Source: Hyphomicrobiales bacterium
GTDB lineage: Bacteria; Pseudomonadota; Alphaproteobacteria; Rhizobiales; Devosiaceae
NCBI GenBank assembly: GCA_028290345.1
Contig: JAQGKB010000222.1
Span: 1 to 5,832, forward strand
Reading direction: 5' to 3'
Length of the DNA stretch: 5,832 nucleotides
In this document: positions 1 to 5,348 of the stretch, piece by piece
Numbering within the stretch: the first letter of the stretch is position 1
Layout: every line of letters begins with the position of its first letter
Notes under the pieces: generated by a model
What the model was told of the DNA's origin: nothing
Database searches by the model: none
What the model saw: the letters and a program-made list of their open reading frames with translations, nothing else
Program-made: the position numbers and the translations under genes

Positions 1-70
1 GCGATTTGGGCTGCTGGGGTCATGGATTTGACTCGAACGGTGGGCTGTTGGGCAGGTACTTGGTCCCCTC

Positions 71-203
71 CCAACCGCCGTCATTCCCGTGCAGGCGGGA
101 ATCCAGTACGCTCGGTGTGGCCGCTCCTGCCGTGGCCGGGCAGTGCGCCCTTCCACCACGGAGGTTACTGGATTCCCGCCTGCGCGGGAATGACGGCGGT
201 TGG
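71..203. repeat. Long inverted repeat (REP-like palindromic element)
   Basis: The left arm (71-108) and right arm (166-203) are 38 nt each and are reverse complements at 37 of 38 positions, around a 57-nt spacer. Each arm also holds its own small hairpin: ATTCCCG pairs with CGGGAAT in the left arm (83-102), and ATTCCCGC with GCGGGAAT in the right arm (172-191). Each arm carries one GANTC site (GAATC at 99, GATTC at 171), the CcrM methylation target in alphaproteobacteria. The element lies 68 bases past the stop of the dienelactone hydrolase gene, so its transcript could fold and act as a 3' stabiliser or weak terminator. No transposase is present. It resembles dispersed intergenic repeats of Hyphomicrobiales. 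Confidence 0.85.
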
Positions 204-270
204 GGCGGGAGGAACGGCACAGGGCGGCGGACGGAGCGACGGCTGCCAGGGCAGCGTCGCCCCGGCACCC

Positions 271-945
271 TTACGCCAGATACTTCGCGAAAAACGCCAG
301 CGTCCGCGCGTGGGCCAACTTCGCGCTCGCCGCGTCGTAGTGGTCGGGGCGGTCGCTGTTACAAAAGCCGTGTCCGGCCGGGTAGAGGTAGATCGGCAGG
401 TCCGGGTAGCGCTGGCGCAGCTGTTCCACCTGCTCGACCGGAATGCCGGTGTCCTGGTCGCCATAATGCATTTCGATGGGGATGCTCGGGGCCGCGTCGA
501 TGTAGTTGAGCAGGCCGCCGCCGTAATAGCCCGAGGCGGCCGAGAGGCCGAGCCCGAGATTGGCCGCGCGCCACGAAATCGCGCCGCCGAAGCAATAGCC
601 GGTGATGCCGACCTTGCCCGCGCCGGCCACTTCCTTGATCGCCGCTTCCACGTCGAACAGCGCCGTTGCCGGGTTGAACGCCTTCATCAGTTCGCCGATG
701 CGGGCAAAGCCGGTCGGGCCGTAATCCTCGCTCTCATAGCCGAGTTCGACCCGGTCCATCATCGCCGGCGCGATCGCGACATAGCCCTCAGCGGCATAGC
801 GATCGACCTCGCTGCGGGTCCAGCGGTTCAATCCCCAGACTTCCTGGATGACAACGACGGCGCCCTTGGGCTTGCCGGCCGGTACCGCCTTGTAGGCGTT
901 GAAGGTGAACCCATCGCTTGTTGTCAGTTTGATCCGCTCGCCCAC
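271..945 (-). CDS. Dienelactone hydrolase family protein (alpha/beta hydrolase)
   Basis: This is a cytosolic alpha/beta hydrolase of the dienelactone hydrolase family, whose type member opens the lactone ring of dienelactone in chlorocatechol breakdown; many homologues have unknown substrates. Numbered from the longest reading (TTG at 957, 228 aa), the nucleophile is Cys122 in GYCFGG, the acid is Asp169 in GDQDTGIP and the base is His196 in AGHGF. Glu39 in IQEVWGLN matches the family glutamate that holds the cysteine. No signal peptide is visible. I chose GTG at 945 (224 aa, beginning MGERIKL) because GGAG lies 6 nt upstream and family members often start this way; the TTG at 957 has AGGA only 3 nt away. 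No catabolic genes flank it, so its substrate cannot be inferred. It is monocistronic. Family assignment is secure; the substrate is unknown. Confidence 0.93.
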   Translation of the reverse strand: MGERIKLTTSDGFTFNAYKAVPAGKPKGAVVVIQEVWGLNRWTRSEVDRYAAEGYVAIAPAMMDRVELGYESEDYGPTGFARIGELMKAFNPATALFDVEAAIKEVAGAGKVGITGYCFGGAISWRAANLGLGLSAASGYYGGGLLNYIDAAPSIPIEMHYGDQDTGIPVEQVEQLRQRYPDLPIYLYPAGHGFCNSDRPDHYDAASAKLAHARTLAFFAKYLA

Positions 946-1168
946 GCTAGTCTCCAAATTTCCTACTATGAAAGCCGGCGAACGCTGTCAGCCCGGCCCG
1001 CGCCACGAAGCGACGCTTCAGGGCCGCAAGTCAACCTGCCGCCCCCCGGAATGGCGAGGGGTTTCACAACGAGTTGATCGGGAGTGGCACGCCCACATGG
1101 TGTGAGGCTCGCTTGCTCGCACCTCACGGTTGACGGTTAGCGCCTCCAGCGCATCACAACCCCGTCAT
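946..1168. other. Gene-free stretch upstream of the dienelactone hydrolase
   Basis: No reading frame here has a credible ribosome binding site or recognisable protein. It should hold the promoter of the leftward hydrolase gene, but I see no clear -35/-10 pair. The main structure is a short hairpin at about 1102-1127. A small direct duplication of GTCATTC (1164-1177) leads into the palindromic element that follows. Confidence 0.6.
1094..1128. repeat. Small hairpin repeat, copy A (GAGG...CCTC type)
   Basis: GTGAGG (1102-1107) pairs with CCTCAC (1122-1127) around a 14-nt GC-rich loop, preceded by ATGGT. The stretch at 1381-1409 has the same order of blocks (ATGGT, GAGG, TCGCT, GCTC, CCTC), so the two look like decayed copies of one interspersed hairpin. 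Function is unknown, and the similarity was judged by eye. Confidence 0.4.
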
Positions 1169-1260
1169 TCGTCATTCTCGCGCTAGACGCGAGAACCCAG
1201 ACTTGTGGCAATCACCACCGCAGGCAGTCTGGGCCCTCGGGTCGAGCCCGAGGGTGACGA
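1169..1260. repeat. Palindromic element with two covarying hairpin arms
   Basis: The left arm (1169-1203) and right arm (1226-1260) are 35 nt each and reverse complementary at 28 of 35 positions, with a 22-nt spacer. Each arm folds alone into a perfect 8-bp stem with a 5-nt loop: TTCTCGCG/CGCGAGAA at 1175-1195 and CCCTCGGG/CCCGAGGG at 1234-1254. Six of the seven mismatches between the arms form three compensated base pairs within these stems; the seventh is in the loop. The element resembles the GTCATTCTCG...CTCGGGTCGAGCCCGAG repeats of Hyphomicrobiales. It lies between the divergent dienelactone hydrolase and DUF1810 genes. Confidence 0.8.
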
Positions 1261-1332
1261 AGGGTGGGTGAGGGTGACGAAGGGTGGGGTGAGGTTGATG
1301 AAGGATGGGGTGAGGGTGACGGATGATGGTGT
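1250..1332. repeat. 21-nt tandem repeat, four copies
   Basis: The units are 1250-1269 (20 nt), 1270-1290, 1291-1311 and 1312-1332 (21 nt each), all variants of GAGGGTGACGAAGGGTGGGGT. The first unit lies inside the right arm of the preceding palindromic element (GAGGGTGACGA), so the array seems to have grown by slippage from its edge. The strand is very G-rich. Copies diverge progressively towards the 3' end. A long frame runs through the array, but the downstream gene's own start signal shows it is not part of that protein. Confidence 0.8.
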
Positions 1333-1380
1333 GGAAAGACTGGATTGCCGGAACCGCGAGCGTGCTAGCGCCACGTCCCC

Positions 1381-1409
1381 ATGGTTCGAGGATCGCTGCG
1401 CTCCCCCTC
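1381..1409. repeat. Small hairpin repeat, copy B (GAGG...CCTC type)
   Basis: ATGGT at 1381 is followed by GAGG (1388-1391), a TCGCTGCGCTC core and CCTC (1406-1409). It shares this block order with the hairpin near 1102-1127. The stem is short and the match imperfect, so this is a tentative call of a degraded interspersed repeat. The rest of 1333-1507 shows nothing recognisable except the ribosome binding site of the next gene. Confidence 0.3.
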
Positions 1410-1495
1410 TCGAGGGCTACCGCGACGAGCAGGCCATACGCCCCCTATTCTGGCGGACGCAGCATCCTGCTACTCTGCACACCCGACCGCAATTC

Positions 1496-1510
1496 AGGAG
1501 CTGTGCAGTG
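1496..1510 (+). promoter_or_regulatory. Ribosome binding site fixing the GTG start of the DUF1810 gene
   Basis: AGGAG at 1496-1500 lies 7 nt before GTG at 1508-1510. The spacing is optimal and the site decides the start: a longer frame opening at ATG 1205 would add about 100 residues of translated repeat DNA that no DUF1810 protein has. Confidence 0.8.
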
Positions 1511-1918
1511 TTCGGCCATTTCATCGCCGCCCAGGAGCCGGTATATCGCAACGTCGTTGCCGAACTCGGCGCCGGGGAAAAGCGCAGCCACTGGATGTGG
1601 TTCATCTTTCCACAAATGGCGGGGCTTGGCCGCAGCGCCATGGCGCAGAAATATGCGCTGGCTTCACTCAGCGAAGCCGAGGATTATTTGCGCCACCCGG
1701 TGCTCGGCAAGCGCCTGCGCCAGTGCACGGAGCTGGTCAACGCGTTGGATGGCAAGAGCATCCATGCCATCTTCGGCAGCCCGGATGACCGAAAATTCCA
1801 TTCCTCGATGACGCTGTTCGCGCAGGCGACATCCGACAACCGGATCTTCCTAGAAGCCCTCAGGAAGTATTTCGCCGGACAATACGATCCGCTGACGCTC
1901 GAAATCCTGGCGCGCTGA
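1508..1918 (+). CDS. DUF1810 domain protein
   Basis: This is a 136-residue soluble protein matching the DUF1810 family (usually about 140 residues), whose biochemical role I do not know. The family blocks are clear: KRSHWMWFIFPQ at residues 25-36, GLGRSAMAQKYAL at 39-51, HPVLGKRLRQC at 63-73, and the H-x-I-F-G-S-P-D-D-x-K-F block at 86-97 followed by SSMTLF. No signal peptide or membrane segment is present. The start is GTG at 1508, set by AGGAG 7 nt upstream. The N-terminus is a few residues shorter than usual: the short lead before R/HFxxAQ (often containing DPF) is missing, perhaps lost when the repeats upstream expanded. It is a single gene, converging on the small membrane protein gene with 8 bases between stops. 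Family call is firm; function unknown. Confidence 0.9.
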   Translation: MFGHFIAAQEPVYRNVVAELGAGEKRSHWMWFIFPQMAGLGRSAMAQKYALASLSEAEDYLRHPVLGKRLRQCTELVNALDGKSIHAIFGSPDDRKFHSSMTLFAQATSDNRIFLEALRKYFAGQYDPLTLEILAR

Positions 1919-1926
1919 GGCGGCCG

Positions 1927-2169
1927 CTAGAGCAGTTTCGCCAGCGCCACGAAATCCGGAACTTGTGCTCCCGCCTGAGCGGCCGCCTGGGTGTCGCCGC
2001 TGACATCGGCAAAACTCTTCATGCCGAACCACAGCGCCATCATCAGGCCCACGATCATGATCGCCCCAATGATGGTCCAGCTGCCGCCGCGCCCCATGGT
2101 CCGTGCCGGGAACAGCACGAACTTCAGCAGCGGCAGGCCGATGGTCAAGACGATCAGCAGGATTTCCAT
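1927..2169 (-). CDS. Small two-helix membrane protein of unknown function
   Basis: I do not recognise a family. From ATG at 2169 the protein has 80 residues, with hydrophobic segments at about 3-20 and 32-50, a short loop with three arginines (PARTMGRGG) and an Ala/Gln-rich tail (about 51-80). The arginine loop suggests cytoplasmic placement with both ends outside. This topology and a GAAGG 11 nt upstream favour the 2169 start. The frame stays open upstream, with other ATGs at 2247, 2268 and 2340. Part of that extension has strong G/C third positions and would add a basic Arg/Lys tail, so a start at 2247 or 2268 is possible. The 2340 start is unlikely because it would overlap the HAD gene. 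Stop codons of this gene and the DUF1810 gene face each other 8 bases apart. Coding status is likely; the start is uncertain. Confidence 0.68.
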   Translation of the reverse strand: MEILLIVLTIGLPLLKFVLFPARTMGRGGSWTIIGAIMIVGLMMALWFGMKSFADVSGDTQAAAQAGAQVPDFVALAKLL

Positions 2170-2331
2170 GGGGGCAGCAACCTTCAGCGACGCGAGCGCC
2201 ACCTTGCGCCGCGCCGGTTTGCGCAAAGGCCTCGAACTAGTTTGCATTTTAGCCAGCAGCACACTCATTGCAGGGGTGATTTGCAGCGGCGGCGGGTAGA
2301 AAGCCGAGGCAAATCGCCCTATGTTGCTGGC

Positions 2332-3036
2332 ATGAAACACGATCTGCCCAAAGCAAACCTGAAGCCGTTCTCAGCTGTTATCTTCGATATGGACGGCACC
2401 ATTCTCGATACCGAACTGGTGTTCAAATCCATCGTCTACGACGTTGCCGCCGAACTCGGTTACGAGATGACCGATAGCGTGCATCTGTCCATGGTTGGCT
2501 CCAGCCATGAGACCACCAACAAGCTCCTGATGGAAGCTTACGGTTCGAGCTTTCCCTATTCGCTGTTCGACGAGAAATGCCGTGTCAGCATGCACGAGCA
2601 GATGCTCGACGCCGTGCCGGTCAAGACCGGCGCGCGCGAAATGCTGGCTGAACTAAAGGCCCGCGACATTCCTACCGCCATCGCCACCTCGTCGCGCTCG
2701 CACCATGCGATGTCGCATCTGGGCTCAGCGGGGCTGTTGGATATGTTCCGCACCATCGTCACCCGTGACGATGTCGTGCATCCCAAGCCGCACCCCGAGC
2801 CCTATCTCACCGCGGCCCGGCGTCTTGGTGTCGATCCGGCGGCATGCCTGGCGCTCGAGGATAGCCATTCGGGCGTTCGCGCTGCCCATGCGGCCGGCAT
2901 GCAGACCATCATGGTGCCCGATCTGGTGCGCCCCACGGATGAAATCGCCGCACTCTGCGTCGCGGTAATGGAAAGCCTTAGCCACGTGCATCGCGTCGCG
3001 CTGCCGGGCATCGAGGCGATTGCGACGCGGCTCTAG
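2332..3036 (+). CDS. HAD-superfamily phosphatase / phosphomutase-like hydrolase
   Basis: This is a 234-residue cytosolic HAD hydrolase of the beta-phosphoglucomutase/phosphoglycolate phosphatase-like subfamily, which acts on small phosphorylated metabolites through an aspartyl-phosphate. All motifs are present: motif I FDMDGT with nucleophile Asp19 and acid/base Asp21, motif II at T119-S121 (ATSS), motif III Lys152 in HPKPHPEPY, and motif IV Glu176-Asp177 in LEDSHSGVRAA for magnesium. The helical cap lies between about residues 27 and 95. The start at ATG 2332 gives a normal lead before motif I. No Shine-Dalgarno sits at the right distance; a four-codon ORF (ATG 2321 to TGA 2335) overlaps the start. 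The C-terminal end overlaps the facing methyltransferase-like gene by 4 bases. Substrate cannot be told from sequence. Confidence 0.93.
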   Translation: MKHDLPKANLKPFSAVIFDMDGTILDTELVFKSIVYDVAAELGYEMTDSVHLSMVGSSHETTNKLLMEAYGSSFPYSLFDEKCRVSMHEQMLDAVPVKTGAREMLAELKARDIPTAIATSSRSHHAMSHLGSAGLLDMFRTIVTRDDVVHPKPHPEPYLTAARRLGVDPAACLALEDSHSGVRAAHAAGMQTIMVPDLVRPTDEIAALCVAVMESLSHVHRVALPGIEAIATRL

Positions 3037-4073
3037 GGGCGCTTCAGCAGGACCTGGTCGCTGAATGGCGCCGGCTCGCTTTGTGCGAGCTTAAAGCCGG
3101 CCCGTTCCGCCAACTGCGTGAAGGCGGCGATGCCGCGCGGGACAATCTTGAAATCGCGGTTGCTGGCCTTGAACAGTAATGTTGCTTCGTCATTGCGTGT
3201 CACCGAACCAACGACGATCGAGCCCTTGGGCGCGCCGTCGTGCAAGGCTTTCAGGCACCCGACGATAGAGGCGTCGTCGCCATACTCGAACAGTGCCCCC
3301 TCCGATGAGGCGGCAACGATCGAGGGCTCGCCCGCCAGATGCGCAAGTAGCGTCTTCAATGGTGCCGGATCGCGCCAGTCGAACGGCACCAGGCTAAGCG
3401 TGATATCGTACCCGGCCAGCGGCCCGCCGCCGGCCATCAGCGCCGCAAGGGCGTTGTGCCCGAAGGCCGGCCCGTTCTGGTCGCTGTCGAGTACATGAAT
3501 GCGCACCGGCCGGCCGACCAGCAGGGCCGGGGCGGTTCGGTGCAGGATCAAGAGTGCGTTGAGGCTATCCATTGCCGGTCCACCCCCGATATTGAGGAGG
3601 TGCAGCGTTCCATCCGTCCGCGCGGCCAACTGGGTTTCCAAGCCTTCGGCGAGGAGATAGGCGCACTGCGCTAGCCGGACGCGGATTGCCTCTGCCGGCA
3701 GGCTTTCGGCCACCTTCTTGTCCAGGGGGCTGTCGAACGGACTGATGAGATTGTCCGGCCCGAGTTTTAGTAGATAAGTCGCCAGCCCCGCCAAATAGCC
3801 GTCGCCCGAACTCAGCATGGCACGCAGCAAGAACGATTGCCGCGCCGCCAGCCTGATGAACATACGCAGCAGCCAGCGCGGCAGGGCGCGGCGCTTTTCG
3901 CCGGCGATATAGGCTGGCAGTTTTGCCAGGGCCGCGCTGCCGCTCCGATCCACGGCGAAGCGCGGATCGGTCACATCGATCACCGGCAGGTCGACCCCGT
4001 CGGCATTCTTGGCCAGCACCAGCCCGCAACGCGGAACCGAGTCGGGGGCAGTTGCAACGCTCGTCGCTGACAT
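3033..4073 (-). CDS. Class I SAM-dependent methyltransferase-like protein
   Basis: This is a 346-residue protein, probably cytosolic. Residues about 1-150 are a helix-rich region with no family I recognise; it includes a basic stretch (GEKRRALPRWLLR). The C-terminal half looks like a Rossmann methyltransferase fold: LLNIGGGPAMDSLNALL (about 159-175) resembles the glycine-rich SAM-binding motif I, HVLDSDQ (about 193-199) offers the acidic end of strand 2, and SIVVGSVTRND (about 285-295) fits a late core strand. ATG at 4073 was chosen because GGAG lies 5 nt upstream; a longer frame to 4166 lacks such a signal. Its promoter lies in the AT-richer region shared with the divergent cell wall hydrolase. 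Its stop codon shares CTAG with the HAD stop. Methyltransferase fold is inferred from motifs only; the substrate is unknown. Confidence 0.72.
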   Translation of the reverse strand: MSATSVATAPDSVPRCGLVLAKNADGVDLPVIDVTDPRFAVDRSGSAALAKLPAYIAGEKRRALPRWLLRMFIRLAARQSFLLRAMLSSGDGYLAGLATYLLKLGPDNLISPFDSPLDKKVAESLPAEAIRVRLAQCAYLLAEGLETQLAARTDGTLHLLNIGGGPAMDSLNALLILHRTAPALLVGRPVRIHVLDSDQNGPAFGHNALAALMAGGGPLAGYDITLSLVPFDWRDPAPLKTLLAHLAGEPSIVAASSEGALFEYGDDASIVGCLKALHDGAPKGSIVVGSVTRNDEATLLFKASNRDFKIVPRGIAAFTQLAERAGFKLAQSEPAPFSDQVLLKRP

Positions 4074-4243
4074 CGGATCTCCAGGGATTTTGGCGCATGT
4101 GGCGCTGGGAGGGCTTGGGCACTGGCCCCCCATGGGGGCGCGGCGAGATTTCCACTGGTTTCTCAAAGTAGCATGGTGTCGGCAGTGCCCGCTAGTCTGG
4201 GTCTACGTCTCGACGCCCAATCGCTAAACTTGATTGCATTGGC

Positions 4244-4258
4244 TTAACAGGCATTTAG
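4244..4258. promoter_or_regulatory. CtrA-like box, one mismatch
   Basis: TTAA (4244-4247), seven bases, then TTAG (4255-4258): seven of eight positions match the TTAA-N7-TTAA consensus of the cell-cycle regulator CtrA. Tentative on its own, but it lies 62 bases from a perfect site. Confidence 0.4.
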
Positions 4259-4320
4259 CCACCCCCGGCATCTCACCTCGTCTTGCGGCGATTTCGGCTC
4301 GCCAAGCGCGCTTCCTCCCG

Positions 4321-4335
4321 TTAACTCTATCTTAA
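4321..4335. promoter_or_regulatory. Perfect CtrA consensus box
   Basis: TTAACTCTATCTTAA is an exact TTAA-N7-TTAA, the full binding site of the alphaproteobacterial response regulator CtrA. It lies 125 bases before the ATA codon and 155 bases before the TTG of the cell wall hydrolase, and about 250 bases from the divergent methyltransferase-like start. CtrA controls division, envelope and motility genes in this class, so control of a peptidoglycan hydrolase would be sensible. This is a motif match only. Confidence 0.6.
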
Positions 4336-4348
4336 GCCGACACAGATC

Positions 4349-4367
4349 ATGGTTAAACATCAGTAAA
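4349..4367. promoter_or_regulatory. CtrA-like box with TTAACCAT half-site
   Basis: TTAA (4353-4356), seven bases, then TAAA (4364-4367) matches seven of eight consensus positions. On the minus strand 4349-4356 reads TTAACCAT, the extended CtrA half-site. A further near half-site, CTAACCAT, lies at 4379-4386. Tentative. Confidence 0.4.
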
Positions 4368-4428
4368 TTAGTGGTTCCCTAACCATCAAAGCTCGGCTAG
4401 GGTGCCGTCGGGTCGTAGTTTTCGGGTG

Positions 4429-4442
4429 CCGCCGTCCGGCGG
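4429..4442 (+). promoter_or_regulatory. GC hairpin just upstream of the cell wall hydrolase ribosome binding site
   Basis: CCGCC (4429-4433) pairs with GGCGG (4438-4442) around GTCC. It ends 6 nt before the GGGAGGA ribosome binding site and so could affect access to it or block upstream read-through. Role is not established. Confidence 0.3.
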
Positions 4443-4447
4443 GCAGA

Positions 4448-4463
4448 GGGAGGAACAGCCATA
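4448..4463 (+). promoter_or_regulatory. Strong ribosome binding site spaced for an ATA codon
   Basis: GGGAGGA at 4448-4454 is the strongest Shine-Dalgarno in the window. Seven bases after GGAGG (4449-4453) comes ATA (4461-4463), in frame with the hydrolase. No ATG, GTG or TTG occurs between the in-frame stop at 4416 and TTG at 4491. Starting at ATA adds ten residues (the codon itself, then VKRQWLARI), giving the signal peptide a basic n-region. Confidence 0.55.
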
Positions 4464-4490
4464 GTTAAGCGACAGTGGCTCGCCCGCATT

Positions 4491-5330
4491 TTGCGCGTTT
4501 CATCACCTGCCTTGGCCCTCTTCGCGGCCGGTTTCGTGCTTTTCGTTACGCTTTCCCACGCATCCGCCCAGGATATGCGAGTCGCCGAAGTCACTCCGGC
4601 CGACCTTCCGGTGCAATTGGCCCAGGCTCGCGAGCCGGCGCCGCAGCCCAAGCTCACCCCTGAACTGCTTGCCGCCTATGTGGCCCGCCAGCAGGCGATC
4701 AAGACCTTCAGCGCTTTCGATGTCCCGCAGACCGGCTCGGTGACTACCGGCATGCTCTCGGCCTATGTCGACAGCCATGCCAACCCCGCCCTCGCCGCGA
4801 TCGATACCCTCGAAGGGGCGGCGCCAAAATCCTCGCTGACCGCTGACGTGCTTGCCAATTACGCGACGCGCAGATTCGTGCCCACCATCAAGAAGGTCAC
4901 GGTCGCCAACCACGAGCGGCTCTGCCTGACCCAGGCGATCTACCACGAGGCGCGCGGTGAATCCGACAACGGCCAGTGGGCGGTTGCCAACATCATCATC
5001 AACCGCGCCATGAGCAACCGCTACCCCACTACCATGTGCGGCGTGGTCTACCAGACCACCGGCGGCACCCATTGCCAGTTTTCCTTCGCCTGCGATGGCC
5101 GGTCCGACATGGGCACCGAACGCGCGGCATGGAACAAGGCCAACAAGATCGCCGACGCAGCCTTTGGCGAATTCCAGCACGGCCAACGACCGGACGTCCT
5201 GCCGAAATCGGCGCTATTCTACCACGCCAAGTCGGTCAACCCCGGCTGGTCGAACACCTTCCGCGAAGTAGCCCAGATCGGTGCACACGTCTTCTACTCG
5301 CCGAAACGCGCCGCCGACATCACTCAATAG
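4491..5330 (+). CDS. Secreted SleB-type cell wall hydrolase
   Basis: This is a predicted periplasmic peptidoglycan hydrolase of the SleB/CwlJ Hydrolase_2 family, which cleaves the glycan backbone (lytic transglycosylase-type activity is known for SleB). From TTG at 4491 it has 279 residues: signal peptide about 1-26 with hydrophobic core ALALFAAGFVLFV and likely cleavage after ASA; a linker with three short repeats at 55-67, 84-96 and 116-128; and the catalytic domain at about 143-275. That domain starts with LCLTQAIYHEARGE, where Glu153 is the likely catalytic acid, followed by NIIINR and CQFSFACDG with two cysteines. TTG has no ribosome binding site; the strong one upstream points to ATA at 4461, which may be the true start (289 aa). 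CtrA-like boxes precede the gene and a terminator follows it. It is monocistronic. Confidence 0.93.
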   Translation: MRVSSPALALFAAGFVLFVTLSHASAQDMRVAEVTPADLPVQLAQAREPAPQPKLTPELLAAYVARQQAIKTFSAFDVPQTGSVTTGMLSAYVDSHANPALAAIDTLEGAAPKSSLTADVLANYATRRFVPTIKKVTVANHERLCLTQAIYHEARGESDNGQWAVANIIINRAMSNRYPTTMCGVVYQTTGGTHCQFSFACDGRSDMGTERAAWNKANKIADAAFGEFQHGQRPDVLPKSALFYHAKSVNPGWSNTFREVAQIGAHVFYSPKRAADITQ

Positions 5331-5348
5331 CTAAACGGGCTGGGCTCG

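Larger units (their letters stand above)
4074..4490. other. Regulatory region between divergent methyltransferase-like and cell wall hydrolase genes
   Basis: No credible gene is seen here. The part at about 4215-4395 is AT-rich compared with its surroundings and holds four of the five TTAA words of the region, several arranged as CtrA-type boxes (described separately). A GC hairpin (4429-4442) and a very strong ribosome binding site follow just before the hydrolase. Promoters for both divergent genes must lie here, but I cannot assign -35/-10 boxes with confidence. Confidence 0.6.

Noticed and set aside
1..60. TTTGACTCGAACGG, whose complement resembles a tRNA T-loop (GTTCGAGTC)
   Set aside because: The flanking bases do not form a T-arm stem, and no acceptor or anticodon arms are nearby, so it is not a tRNA or tmRNA end.
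71..203. Insertion sequence ends
   Set aside because: The 57-base interior is too short for any transposase and there is no clear target duplication; it is a palindromic repeat.
22..1077. Long rightward open frame (351 codons)
   Set aside because: It runs antisense over the dienelactone hydrolase and through the 71-203 inverted repeat; it is a GC-rich shadow frame with no recognisable protein.
1094..1332. Possible CRISPR array
   Set aside because: The tandem units adjoin with no spacers, are divergent, and no cas genes are present.
1963..2331. Extension of the HAD frame upstream to 1963
   Set aside because: The extra 123 residues are antisense to the small membrane protein and match nothing; HAD motif I sits normally close to ATG 2332.
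4074..4166. Longer start for the methyltransferase-like gene at 4166
   Set aside because: The ATG at 4073 has GGAG at 5 nt; the extension has no such signal and an unlike composition.
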